From the NCBI GenBank assembly GCA_030536515.1, contig JAUNPV010000001.1, positions 310,001 to 374,000 on the forward strand: 64,000 nt of DNA. Direction: 5' to 3'. Below are positions 55,232 to 63,780 of this stretch, piece by piece. Made by a program: the position numbers and the translations under genes. Numbering within the stretch: position 1 is the first letter of the stretch; every line of letters begins with the position of its first letter. The notes beneath the pieces were generated by a model that saw only the letters and a list, made by a program, of their open reading frames with translations, had not been told where the DNA came from and did no database searches. The DNA is from Eubacteriales bacterium. GTDB taxonomy: Bacteria; Bacillota; Clostridia; Oscillospirales; Oscillospiraceae.

Positions 55232-55260
55232 TTGACAAAACAGCTTTGATAGGTTATACT
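55232..55260 (+). promoter_or_regulatory. Promoter of the DUF4143-type ATPase gene
   Basis: TTGACA (55232-55237), 17-bp spacer, TATACT (55255-55260). Confidence 0.78.
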
Positions 55261-55268
55261 TATCGAAA

Positions 55269-55287
55269 ACTTAGGACGTAAACGTCC
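55269..55287. promoter_or_regulatory. Inverted repeat 2 at the predicted transcript start
   Basis: ACTTAGGACG begins the site; it contains the palindrome GGACGT-AA-ACGTCC (55274-55287). Together with repeat 1 it flanks the promoter, as expected for a two-site repressor. Confidence 0.5.
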
Positions 55288-55305
55288 AAAGAACGAGGTG
55301 AGAGT

Positions 55306-56580
55306 ATGATTGCACGGACACATTATCTGAACCGCCTGGTTCGCAATATGTGGAATGGTGAGATCAAAGTCATTACCGGTCTGCGTCGCTCTGGTAAATC
55401 GGTACTCTTGTTTGACTTATTTTATGAGCATCTGCTTAACAGCGGTGTCAGTGAAGAACAGATTATCAAGCTGGAGCTGGATCAGCGCAGATATTACAAG
55501 TATCGCAATCCCATTCTTCTCTGCGAATATGTAGAGAGTATTGTAACCGCCAATAAGGACAAACAGTATTATCTGTTTATTGATGAAGTCCAGTTCACAA
55601 TAAAGGTCGTGGACAAGGAAAATGGCGGCATCGAAGTAACCATCTACGATATGCTGAACGAACTCAAGGCATATAAAAATCTGGATGTCTATGTCACAGG
55701 CAGCAACTCCAAAATGCTGTCCAAGGATATTGCCACAGAGTTTCGTGGACGGGCCACGCAGATTCATGTCTACCCCCTTGCTTTTGAAGAATTCTATTCC
55801 TATGTCGGCGGTGACAAGCGAACTGCTTTAGATCAGTATATGCTGTATGGCGGTATGCCCCGTGTGGTTGCGCTTGCAGATGAAACCGAGAAGAAAGCAT
55901 ATCTTTCCAGGCTCTACGAAGAGCTTTATGTGAAGGACATCGTGGAAAGAAACGCTCTGGAGCGTGAGGACATTCTAAATGCCATTTTGGATTTCATTGC
56001 ATCACAGATTGGCTCCCTGACAAACCCCACGAATATAGCAAACGCCCTGACATCCATGCGTCAGGAAAGAGTAAACTCCGCAATGGTATCTTCCTATCTC
56101 ACCCACACGATGGATGCCTTCCTGATAGACATGGCCAAACGATATGATGTCAAGGGCAAGACCTATTTCAACTATCCCAACAAATACTATTACACGGATG
56201 TGGGCCTGCGCAATGCCCGACTGAATTACCGACAGTTCGATCCCGGCCATATCATGGAAAACATCATCTACAACGAACTGATTCGGCGTGGCTACTGCGT
56301 GGATGTGGGTGTCGTTGTAGAGCGCAAGAAGAATGAGAAGATTCAGCGTGAAATTGATTTCGTGGTAAATGATGGCGACCGCCGCATCTATATCCAGTCG
56401 GCTTATCAGATGGAAACCGAACAAAAGGAAAATACAGAGCTTCAGTCTCTGAAGCTGACGGGCGATTTCTTTAAGAAAATCGTCATCAGGATGGATATTC
56501 CCCATAATTTCTACGATGACAATGGATTCTTCCATTGCAATCTGATTGATTTTCTTCTTGAAAATGTAGAAATTTTCTAA
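55306..56580 (+). CDS. AAA-type ATPase with DUF4143 C-terminal region
   Basis: A 424-residue protein. Walker A is GLRRSGKS (residues 25-32), Walker B is YYLFIDEVQF (acidic pair about 93-94), and a sensor segment reads DVYVTGSNSKML. The second half (about 200-424) has the DUF4143 pattern, ending in a PD-(D/E)XK-like stretch ENIIYNELIRRGYCVDVG and REIDFVV. The function of this family is unsettled; members are common on accessory DNA. Base composition is clearly lower in GC than the neighbours, which suggests transfer. GAGGTGAGAG precedes the ATG. It has a consensus promoter with two inverted repeats. Confidence 0.9.
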   Translation: MIARTHYLNRLVRNMWNGEIKVITGLRRSGKSVLLFDLFYEHLLNSGVSEEQIIKLELDQRRYYKYRNPILLCEYVESIVTANKDKQYYLFIDEVQFTIKVVDKENGGIEVTIYDMLNELKAYKNLDVYVTGSNSKMLSKDIATEFRGRATQIHVYPLAFEEFYSYVGGDKRTALDQYMLYGGMPRVVALADETEKKAYLSRLYEELYVKDIVERNALEREDILNAILDFIASQIGSLTNPTNIANALTSMRQERVNSAMVSSYLTHTMDAFLIDMAKRYDVKGKTYFNYPNKYYYTDVGLRNARLNYRQFDPGHIMENIIYNELIRRGYCVDVGVVVERKKNEKIQREIDFVVNDGDRRIYIQSAYQMETEQKENTELQSLKLTGDFFKKIVIRMDIPHNFYDDNGFFHCNLIDFLLENVEIF

Positions 56581-56625
56581 TGCCATTTTCTAAAAAACTC
56601 CAACAGGATTTTGCAGACCCAGCCT

Positions 56626-56670
56626 GGCAGCCACCAGTTCAAAACCTGGTGGCTGCCATACATTTTTCTC
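56626..56670 (+). terminator. Terminator-like hairpin after the ATPase gene
   Basis: A 12-bp stem GGCAGCCACCAG / CTGGTGGCTGCC (56626-56637 with 56646-56657), then ATACATTTTTCTC. Confidence 0.65.
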
Positions 56671-56739
56671 CGAAGATGAAAGACGGCAATCGAGTCTGCT
56701 GCGCCGTCGGATGCTGTGCTTTTTTGCGCAGACCTTCCC

Positions 56740-56788
56740 AAAAATCATCCGCACCGGCCTTCCCTCATGGATAAGCCGGTGCGGATGA
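56740..56788 (-). terminator. Terminator of the minus-strand unknown gene
   Basis: A 14-bp perfect stem TCATCCGCACCGGC / GCCGGTGCGGATGA (56745-56758 with 56775-56788). On the minus strand it is followed by TTTTTGG. Confidence 0.75.
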
Positions 56789-56792
56789 TGGC

Positions 56793-57323
56793 TTATAGTG
56801 TTGTGTGAATTGAGCCGTTTCTCTTGGCGGTCCTGTAAATATCCTTTAGCTCCTCCACCATATTGCGGCCAAAGGCAGCAGCGTAGGGCATAACAAGCCC
56901 GTCGGTAATCAGGCTGTCTTTGAAGGGAATCAGGGTTGCATCCATAGCCAACGGGATGGGAGCACCCCGGAGCATTTCCCGCCAGCTTTCCACAAGCCCC
57001 TTTACCAGGTAGACCTGCTGATTGTCCATGGAAATAAAAATCGAGCCTTTTTGCAGGTGGCGTTCCAGAACAAACGAGCCTCGGATTCTGCGCTTCCAGC
57101 CGCGAACAATTTCAATGTGCGAGGGCTCCAGCTCCTCAGCGCAATCCTCCAGAAATTCATCGATGATTGAAACGTCCTCCCAGATAACATCGGCGATTGC
57201 CATGAAATCCAACAATTCCAGGTGCCTTTTTCCGGGCAAAATCTGGCGTTTGCAGTTGGCGTAATCCAGCAGCTGAAACCAGAGAAAGTAAAACAGTTGA
57301 ACATCATCAGGCGAAAGTGTCAT
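56793..57323 (-). CDS. Unknown protein, 176 residues
   Basis: I do not recognise it with certainty. The start MTLSPDDVQLFYFLW is chosen at 57321-57323, where AAGGGAGG lies upstream; a frame to 57407 has no ribosome site. It looks like an alpha/beta cytoplasmic protein, with a helical first half and DNQQVYLVKGLVESW and ATLIPFKDSLITDGLVMPY in the second, the latter resembling proteins linked to SEC-C/YecA-type domains (weak impression). No signal peptide or membrane span. It has its own terminator, and codon use is closer to the accessory patch than to the core genes. Confidence 0.65.
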   Translation of the reverse strand: MTLSPDDVQLFYFLWFQLLDYANCKRQILPGKRHLELLDFMAIADVIWEDVSIIDEFLEDCAEELEPSHIEIVRGWKRRIRGSFVLERHLQKGSIFISMDNQQVYLVKGLVESWREMLRGAPIPLAMDATLIPFKDSLITDGLVMPYAAAFGRNMVEELKDIYRTAKRNGSIHTTL

Positions 57324-57445
57324 ACAGCAGCCTCCCTTTTCTCTATGATGGTGACAGTATATCAAATAGCACGGAAAGTTACAATAGAAAACTGAAAGAT
57401 TTCTCAATCACACAGAGGGCATCGCTTGATACTGCCATATAAACT

Positions 57446-58010
57446 ATGGCTGGAATAGGATACCCCTCTACCTGGACGGATGTCCTGGATGCTGCCGGCA
57501 GCAAAATTCCCAAAAGAGACAAAAAGGGGGATATCATTAAGGAAAAGGACGGTTCCATCCGCTATCAGCAGAAACCCGGCAAGCAAGGAATCGTAGACTG
57601 GATCGAGAATCAGAAATCCTGGCTGGAGCAGCAGATGCTGGAGCGTTACGGCTGGCAGCGAGAGTACAAGGGGAGTCACCCCAGAGGTCATTTGGAGACA
57701 CCGCAGTATAAAGCCGCCTGCGCACAGGAGCAACTCAAGGCGGCGGAAGACCGTATGGAAGGACTGAGCCGGGATTGTGCGGAGCGAATTGATGGCTTGA
57801 TTGAAAAACTGGATCAGAGTGTTGACAGCTTCTTTTCCGGCACAACGAATCTGGAGATGATTCGACGCTACCTGGAACTTTGCCCCGATGCAGAATTTGA
57901 TGAAATCCAGCAAAAAGCCTTTGACTTTTTGGACAGTCTGCCATGCCGGGAGCAGCAAGCGGCAAAAAAGAGCCTGCAAGAGATTATTTCCAATGCGCAA
58001 GCGACCAAGA
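57446..58010 (+). pseudogene. Fragment of a plasmid mobilisation (MobV/Pre) relaxase
   Basis: About 188 codons in one frame: PSTWTDVLDAAGSKIPKRDKKG, then WLEQQMLERYGWQREYKGSHPRGHLETPQYK and a coiled-coil-like helical stretch. The order WL..Q...RYG...REYKG...RGHLETP..Y is typical of the C-terminal half of Mob/Pre recombination enzymes of Clostridia. The N-terminal relaxase domain with its HUH site is missing, no ribosome site precedes the first ATG, and the frame passes into unrelated sequence after about 58010. I read it as a dead remnant of a mobile element. Confidence 0.6.
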
Positions 58011-58167
58011 TATTTGCAACCGCGACATTATCGAAGGCGAGTTTGGCGTCGATAAGACGATCCGGGGGTACAAACCCGGTTATGCTTTTGGGCCCACATC
58101 TGTGTCATCCCTTCCTAAAATTGTCAAATTAGTATCACATCGCATGATACAAGCTGTGGAAGTTTAA
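58009..58167 (+). pseudogene. Possible C-terminal fragment of an IS transposase
   Basis: A frame reading CNRDIIEGEFGVDKTIRGYKP with TSVSSLPKIVKLV resembles the 'NR..IEG.FG..K' end of IS1182/IS5-type DDE transposases. Only about 45 codons are recognisable, fused to the mobilisation remnant in another frame. No start, no full domain. Confidence 0.35.
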
Positions 58168-58240
58168 CAGTGTGCCGGGAATGTCAAGGCTGCTGCGCAC
58201 CGCTTCACGGCTACGGCCTTGACATTCCCGTCCCACTGTT
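58166..58240. repeat. Long inverted repeat in mobile-element debris
   Basis: AACAGTG (58166-58172) and CACTGTT (58234-58240) enclose a perfect 15-bp pair CGGGAATGTCAAGGC / GCCTTGACATTCCCG (58176-58190 with 58216-58230), with a 25-nt centre. It could be the end structure of a small element or an IS-derived stem-loop. Confidence 0.65.
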
Positions 58241-58808
58241 ATGCGGGGAAGGCAGGGGCTGCAAAGCAGCCATAGTCTTACACCAGAAGGCATCTTGCAG
58301 GAGTTCTGATTCTTCAAGGTTCGAGTGAATTACGCATCGACTTTGTTGGCACGATTTGTGATCCACGCTTTAAGACGGCAGCACTCTCGGCGGACCATTG
58401 ACCTGCGGTATCCAATCCGCGTGTATCACAGTGGCCAATGCCGAGAACTGATACCAGGACTCTTTCCAGATGCCTTTTGGATGATTTTATACTGTGGTGA
58501 TCTCTGTTTCGGACATTTTGCCTCTTGACAAAGGTCATTACATATCAGCCAATAAGCACATTTTATTATTATGAAAAGGCAGACACAATCGAAGCGTGGG
58601 AAAATTGCCATACCACGAACAATAACGGATGACGAAGAGACTGCTAGATTGGATAAACAACGATATGGATTTTCTGTACGACAATTATGGCGACAGAATT
58701 ATGCCGGGGCACCAAGATGCTGCTTTGAAGATGCACAAAATGAAATGGTCGAAACTATGTAAGATTCACAAAAAAGCAAAATATCAACGGAAAGAAATCT
58801 ATGCAATA
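58241..58808. other. Non-coding stretch with no recognised gene
   Basis: About 570 bp of lower-GC sequence before the lacI promoter. Short open frames exist (for example 58325-58528), but none has a ribosome site or a recognisable domain. CAATAAGCACATTTT at 58548-58562 resembles one end of the family B repeats without a partner. I read it as decayed accessory DNA. Confidence 0.5.
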
Positions 58809-58837
58809 TTGACAGGCTGCAAAGAGCGTGCTATAAT
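58809..58837 (+). promoter_or_regulatory. Promoter of lacI-CUT2 operon
   Basis: Perfect consensus: TTGACA (58809-58814), 17-bp spacer, TATAAT (58832-58837). Confidence 0.85.
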
Positions 58838-58915
58838 AATTTTAAAACTGAGAGGGCTGCTGAGAGGCGGCTGGAATTGTAGGAGAGGGTTTGCTCCTTT
58901 TTATTTTGATTACAA

Positions 58916-58929
58916 TGTAATCGTTTACA
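58916..58929. promoter_or_regulatory. LacI-type operator before the second lacI gene
   Basis: TGTAATCGTTTACA, full match to TGWAANCGNTNWCA, about 70 nt after the predicted transcript start and 14 bp before the ATG. Suggests autorepression by roadblock; CcpA is an alternative. Confidence 0.65.
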
Positions 58930-58943
58930 AGGGAGGGAACGCC

Positions 58944-59951
58944 ATGCGCAAGTCCACCATTTCTCAGGTCGCCAAGCGGGCGGGGGTTTCCGTGGCCACC
59001 GTGTCCCGGGTCATCAACCAGACCAGCTCTGTCACCCGGGAAACGGCCCAAAGGGTGCTGAGCGCTATTGAGGAGCTGGGGTATCAGCCCAATGTGTGGG
59101 GCCAGAACCTGCGGCGGGGCGAGAGCCGGGTAATCCTGGTGCTGGTGCCCAATGTGAGCAACCCCTTTTATGCCCCCATCATCAGCGGTGCCGAGGATGC
59201 CCTGGGCAGAGCCGGGTACAGCATGATGCTGGGCGTCACCAATGTGGATGCGGAGCGCCGCAACGGTTTCCTGGATTTCATGGGCAGCGGTCGGGCCGAC
59301 GGGGCCATTTTGATGGATACCGTGGTGGACGACCACCAGCTTCCCGCCTATGCCCGGGAATTTCCCATGGTTCAGTGCTGCGAGTACGATTTCCATGAAA
59401 GCCTCAGCCATATTTCCATCGATAACTTTTCCGCCGCCAGGGAGGCGGTGCTCCGGCTCATGGAGCTGGGCCACCGTAACATCGGCTTTGTAGGCGCGGA
59501 CAACCGGTTTGTCTCCACCAAACGCCGACTGGAGGGCTTCAGGGCGGCGCTGGCGGAGGGGGGACTTCCCATCCGGCCGGAAAATGAGGCCTATGCCAGC
59601 GGGGATTACAGCTTTTCCACCGGCGTTACGGCCGCAGGAAGGCTGCTTGACCAGCATGACCGGCCCACGGCGCTGTTCTGCATTTCCGATGTGCTGGCGC
59701 TGGGCGCCCTCCAGGCTGCCCGGGATCGGAAAATCCCGGTGCCCCAGGCCCTTTCCGTGGTGGGCTTCGATGATGTGCAGTACGCTGCCATGTTTCAGCC
59801 CCAGCTGACCACCGTGCGCCAGCCCTGCTACCGGCTGGGATATGAGGCCGCTGAGCTGCTGCTGCGGAAGATTCGGGGAGAATCGGGGGAGCAGGCCTGC
59901 TTTCTGCGCCACCAGCTGATTGAACGGGATTCTACGGCAAAATGCCGTTGA
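58944..59951 (+). CDS. LacI-family regulator of the CUT2 transporter operon
   Basis: A 335-residue regulator. The HTH and hinge (TISQVAKRAGVSVATVSRVINQTSS) are N-terminal; the sensor domain begins ILVLVPNVSNPFYAPIISG and has the usual DGAILMD, GHRNIGFVGA and SVVGFDDVQYA segments. GGGAGGG precedes the ATG; a longer frame upstream crosses promoter and operator. It lies directly upstream, on the same strand, of a ribose-type ABC transporter, so it most likely senses that transporter's sugar or polyol. GC content returns to the core level here. Confidence 0.95.
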   Translation: MRKSTISQVAKRAGVSVATVSRVINQTSSVTRETAQRVLSAIEELGYQPNVWGQNLRRGESRVILVLVPNVSNPFYAPIISGAEDALGRAGYSMMLGVTNVDAERRNGFLDFMGSGRADGAILMDTVVDDHQLPAYAREFPMVQCCEYDFHESLSHISIDNFSAAREAVLRLMELGHRNIGFVGADNRFVSTKRRLEGFRAALAEGGLPIRPENEAYASGDYSFSTGVTAAGRLLDQHDRPTALFCISDVLALGALQAARDRKIPVPQALSVVGFDDVQYAAMFQPQLTTVRQPCYRLGYEAAELLLRKIRGESGEQACFLRHQLIERDSTAKCR

Positions 59952-59980
59952 ATTATATATCTAAAGAGGAGGAAACAATA

Positions 59981-61024
59981 ATGAACTTCAAGAAACTGGC
60001 TGCTCTGGTTCTCGCCGGAGTGATGACCCTGTCCCTGGCTGCCTGCGGCGCACCTGCACCTGAGGCACCTGCCACCCAGGCCCCTGCTGCCACCGAGGCT
60101 CCCGCTGTGGAGGCTCCTGCCACCGAGGCCCCCGCTACCGAGGCCCCTGCCGCTGAAAAGTACAAAATCGGCATTCTGGCTCCCGCTGTTACCCATGGCT
60201 GGGTGGCCGCTGTGGCCTACAACGCCGAGGTCCGCTGCAAGGAGCTGGCTGACACTGTCGAGTACAAGGTCGTCACCAGCAACAACGCCGAGGAAATGAC
60301 CACCCAGCTGGACGAGCTGAAGACCTGGGGCGCTGACGCCGTGGTCGCATTCCCCCAGTGGGAAGGCATGGAAGTGCCCATCCAGCAGTGCATTGACGAC
60401 GGCATCCCCGTTGTGAACTTTGACATCGAGATTGCTGCCGAGGGCGTGTACCGTGTCTCCGGCGACAACTACGACATGGGCTACCAGGGCGCACAGTACG
60501 TGGTTGACAAGATCGGCACCGAGGGCACCGTGGTCATCCTGGACGTGCCCACCTCCGGCTCCGTTGCCGAGCTGCGCAAGCAGGGCTTCCTGGAGCACCT
60601 GGCTGAGCTGGCTCCCAATATGAAGACCGTTGAGTATGCTACCCTGTTCACCCGTGAGGCCGGCCTGACCGATATGTCCGACATCCTGACTGCCAACCCC
60701 CAGATTGACGCTGTCTACTCCATGGATGACGAGACCTCCATCGGCGCTATCCAGGCCATCCGTGATGCCGGCCGTACCGACATCAAGGTCATCACCGGCG
60801 GCGGCGGCTGCCAGGAGTACTTCAACATGATGCTGGCCGAGGAGAACCAGGACCTGTGGATTGAGTCCGCCCTGTACTCCCCCGCCATGGTTCAGGATGC
60901 CGTTGACATGGCTATCGAGATTCTGAGCGGCAACGCTCCCGCCGAGCCTGTCAAGATCATCCCCACCACCATCGTTGACCGTGAGAACGTCGAGGGCTTC
61001 CTGGACGCCAACACTCCCTACTAA
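59981..61024 (+). CDS. CUT2 ABC transporter sugar-binding lipoprotein
   Basis: A 347-residue family 4 (RbsB-like) binding protein. The signal peptide ends with lipobox LSLAACGA; a low-complexity Ala/Pro/Glu/Thr tether (about residues 23-58) follows, then the two-lobed domain from YKIGILAPAVTHGWVAAVAY. GAGGAGG fixes the start. Such proteins bind ribose, galactose, xylose, inositol or similar. A terminator-like hairpin after the gene (61038-61068) should reduce read-through into the ATPase gene. Confidence 0.94.
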   Translation: MNFKKLAALVLAGVMTLSLAACGAPAPEAPATQAPAATEAPAVEAPATEAPATEAPAAEKYKIGILAPAVTHGWVAAVAYNAEVRCKELADTVEYKVVTSNNAEEMTTQLDELKTWGADAVVAFPQWEGMEVPIQQCIDDGIPVVNFDIEIAAEGVYRVSGDNYDMGYQGAQYVVDKIGTEGTVVILDVPTSGSVAELRKQGFLEHLAELAPNMKTVEYATLFTREAGLTDMSDILTANPQIDAVYSMDDETSIGAIQAIRDAGRTDIKVITGGGGCQEYFNMMLAEENQDLWIESALYSPAMVQDAVDMAIEILSGNAPAEPVKIIPTTIVDRENVEGFLDANTPY

Positions 61025-61037
61025 TCTGCATGGACCC

Positions 61038-61072
61038 AAAGGGGCTATGGTTCGGCCATAGCCCCTTTCTTA
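61038..61072 (+). terminator. Partial terminator between binding protein and ATPase genes
   Basis: A 13-bp stem AAAGGGGCTATGG / CCATAGCCCCTTT with loop TTCGG, then CTT. The T-run is short, so leaky termination is expected, giving an excess of binding protein. Confidence 0.7.
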
Positions 61073-61201
61073 AAAATAGAAGGCGTTTTATTTTCTGCGG
61101 CGCAGCGGCGGATGCTGCCGAGAAAATCAGAGCTTCCTGAAAGGGGCCATTGTGCCCAGCGACCACAAACAACGATCCCGATTAGAAATGGATGTGATCC
61201 C

Positions 61202-62704
61202 ATGATATTGGAAATGCAGGGCATCTGTAAATCCTTTGGTGCCAACGAGGTCCTCAAACAGGTGGACTTTCGTGTCCAGGGCGGCGAAATCTGCGCGCTT
61301 CTGGGCGAAAACGGAGCCGGCAAATCGACCTTGATGAATATTTTGGGCGGCGTTCTGCCTGCCGATGCCGGCGTGATTCAAATTGACGCAAATGCAGTTC
61401 AGTTCCACAAGCCCTCTGACTCCCTGAAGGCGGGCGTGGCCTTTATCCACCAGGAGCTGAGTCTGATCAATGACCTGGCCATTTTTGAGAATATGTTCAT
61501 CGGCCGGGAGCTGAAGAAAAAAAGCGGCCTGCTGGATGTTGCCCGGATGGTGGAGAAAACCAAGGAGGTCTTCGACCGGCTGGAGCTGCGTCTGGACCCC
61601 CAAACCATGGTGCGGGACCTGGATGCCTCCTACAAGCAGATTGTGGAAATCGCCCGGGCCATGATGATGGATGCCTCCATTATCATCATGGACGAGCCCA
61701 CCACTGCGCTGACCGACCCCGAGATTCAGCGGGTATTTGATATGATGCGGATGCTGCGCCAGCAGGGCGTGGGTATCATCTTTATCTCCCACAAGCTCCG
61801 GGAGGTGATGGAGGTGTGCGACCGCTACACCGTCCTGCGGGACGGCAACATGGTAGCCAGCGGCCCTGTGGCCCAGGTCACCACCCATGATTTGGCCCGG
61901 TTTATGGTGGGCCACGATGTGCGCACGGAATCCCTGCGCCAGAGCAACGAGGCAGGCGCCGAGGTGCTCCGGGGCGAAGGCCTCAGTGACGGCGTCAACT
62001 TTAAGGACGTGACCTTCTCCGTCCACGCCGGTGAGGTGCTGGGGGTCACGGGCCTGCTGGGCGACGGCCGCAGCGAGCTGTTCCAGGCCATTTTTGGCGC
62101 AGCGCCCTATTCCGGTCAGGTGTATGTGGACGGAAAGAATGTCAAGATTCACACCACCCCCCAGGCCATTGACCTTGGCATCGGCTATGTCCCCCGGAAC
62201 CGGAAGGAAAACGGCATCATCAAGGATATGACCATTCTGGAAAATGGCTCCATCGTCACCTGGCCGAGAATTTCCAAATTCGGCTGGATTGACCGGCTGA
62301 AGCAGAGGAAGGACTTTGAGGCCCAGGCGGCGGGGCTGCACATCAAGTATGGCCGCCAGTCCGACCTGATTACCAGCCTCTCCGGCGGCAACCAGCAGAA
62401 GGTGGTGCTGGCCAAGTGGCTCACCGCAGGCCCCAAGGTGCTGATTTTGGACAACCCCACCCAGGGCGTGGACGTGGGGGCCAAGGAGGAGATTTACGAC
62501 ATCATCCTCAGGCTTGCCGGGGAGGGCGTGGCTGTGGTGGTGCTCTCCAGCGAGGCCCAGGAGATTATCCGCCTGTGCGACCGGACCCTGGTCATGTACC
62601 ACGGCAGCATCCAGGGGGAGCTGGTGGGCGACGCCATGAATGAGCAGACTATCATGCATATGGCCACCGGCGGCGCAGAGGCCCCCGTGGCAGCGGAGGA
62701 ATAA
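61202..62704 (+). CDS. CUT2 ABC transporter ATPase (RbsA/MglA type)
   Basis: A 500-residue protein with two fused nucleotide-binding domains. The first has Walker A GENGAGKST and Walker B IIIMDEPTTAL, with an unusual signature (LDASYKQIVEIARAM in place of LSxxxQQ). The second has the degenerate Walker A GLLGDGRSE typical of the family, the signature LSGGNQQKVVLAKWL and LILDNPTQGVDVG. The start at 61202 (MILEMQGICKSFG) matches the family N-terminus, though the ribosome site is weak. The permease follows after 3 bases. Confidence 0.95.
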   Translation: MILEMQGICKSFGANEVLKQVDFRVQGGEICALLGENGAGKSTLMNILGGVLPADAGVIQIDANAVQFHKPSDSLKAGVAFIHQELSLINDLAIFENMFIGRELKKKSGLLDVARMVEKTKEVFDRLELRLDPQTMVRDLDASYKQIVEIARAMMMDASIIIMDEPTTALTDPEIQRVFDMMRMLRQQGVGIIFISHKLREVMEVCDRYTVLRDGNMVASGPVAQVTTHDLARFMVGHDVRTESLRQSNEAGAEVLRGEGLSDGVNFKDVTFSVHAGEVLGVTGLLGDGRSELFQAIFGAAPYSGQVYVDGKNVKIHTTPQAIDLGIGYVPRNRKENGIIKDMTILENGSIVTWPRISKFGWIDRLKQRKDFEAQAAGLHIKYGRQSDLITSLSGGNQQKVVLAKWLTAGPKVLILDNPTQGVDVGAKEEIYDIILRLAGEGVAVVVLSSEAQEIIRLCDRTLVMYHGSIQGELVGDAMNEQTIMHMATGGAEAPVAAEE

Positions 62705-62707
62705 CCC

Positions 62708-63751
62708 ATGGAAAACAAGACGTTACAAAAAGACAATCTGGCCCGGCGGTTTGCAACCCAGTGGAAGCAGAATCCGCTAATCAGCACCGCCCTGGTCCTG
62801 GTGCTGATGGTCATTATCCAGACCGCCGTCATGGTGGCCAAGGCCGACCCCGGCACCAGCCTGGGCCTGTCCATTTTCAACAACTGGCTGAACATTCTGC
62901 GCAACAACGCCCCGGTGGGCATCATCGCCCTGGGCATGACCTTCGTCATTATCTCCGGCGGCATTGACCTGGGCGTGGGCTCCACCCTGGTGGCGGTTGG
63001 CGCCATGGTGATGGTGCTCATTGACGGCGCACCCACCGGCGTGCTGACCAAAATGGGCATCACCGGGGTGCCTGCCTATCTCATCGGCATTGCGGGCGGC
63101 GTCCTCTTCGGCGCTGTTCTGGGCGAGCTGACCGGTATGCTCATTGCCCACGGCAAGCTGCCTCCCTTCATTGCGACCCTGGGCACCATGAAGATTTTCC
63201 GCTCCGTGACCCAGCAGCTGATGCAGCACGCCAACCCCTCTGTGCCGAAGGGCTTCCTGAATATTGCAAACTACCGCATCGGCGGCTTCTCTGTGCTGCC
63301 TATTTTCTACTGGCTGATTCTGGCCGCCGTGCTGTATCTGGTGTCCAAGCGCACCACCTTCGGCCGCCACGTGTTTGCCATCGGCTCCAATGTCAAAACC
63401 GCCAAGCTCTCCGGAATCAACGTCAATAAGGTCAAGCGCCGCATCTACGCCCTGATGGGCGTGCTGGTGTCCGTCGCTGCCATCATCCAGGTGTCCCGGA
63501 TTGGCTCCATGGACTACGCCAGCGCCGGCAGCGGCAACGAGATGGATGCCATTGCGGCTGTCATCGTCGGCGGCACCAGCATGGCCGGCGGCAAGGGCTC
63601 CATTGTGGGCACGGTTCTGGGTATGCTCATCATCGGCGTTATGAACAACCTGCTGACCCTGTTCGGCGTGCCCCCCTTCCTGCGGGAGGCCTTCAAGGGC
63701 ATCATTGTCATTGTGGCCGTCCTTCTGCAGAAAAAAGAGGCTGACGCATAA
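62708..63751 (+). CDS. CUT2 ABC transporter permease (RbsC type)
   Basis: A 347-residue membrane protein of the BPD_transp_2 family with 8-10 spans. Family marks are NAPVGIIALGMTFVIISGGIDLGVG and VGGTSMAGGKGSIVGTVLG, and FGRHVFAIGSNVKTAKLSGI sits on the cytoplasmic loop. GGAGG precedes the ATG inside the end of the ATPase gene. It probably works as a homodimer with the double ATPase. Confidence 0.95.
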   Translation: MENKTLQKDNLARRFATQWKQNPLISTALVLVLMVIIQTAVMVAKADPGTSLGLSIFNNWLNILRNNAPVGIIALGMTFVIISGGIDLGVGSTLVAVGAMVMVLIDGAPTGVLTKMGITGVPAYLIGIAGGVLFGAVLGELTGMLIAHGKLPPFIATLGTMKIFRSVTQQLMQHANPSVPKGFLNIANYRIGGFSVLPIFYWLILAAVLYLVSKRTTFGRHVFAIGSNVKTAKLSGINVNKVKRRIYALMGVLVSVAAIIQVSRIGSMDYASAGSGNEMDAIAAVIVGGTSMAGGKGSIVGTVLGMLIIGVMNNLLTLFGVPPFLREAFKGIIVIVAVLLQKKEADA

Positions 63752-63780
63752 TTCAATCTATCAAAACGAGGTGTAATACT

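Noticed and set aside
58325-58528. 67-codon open frame in the accessory patch
   Set aside because: No ribosome site, no recognisable domain, and it lies in decayed mobile-element sequence.
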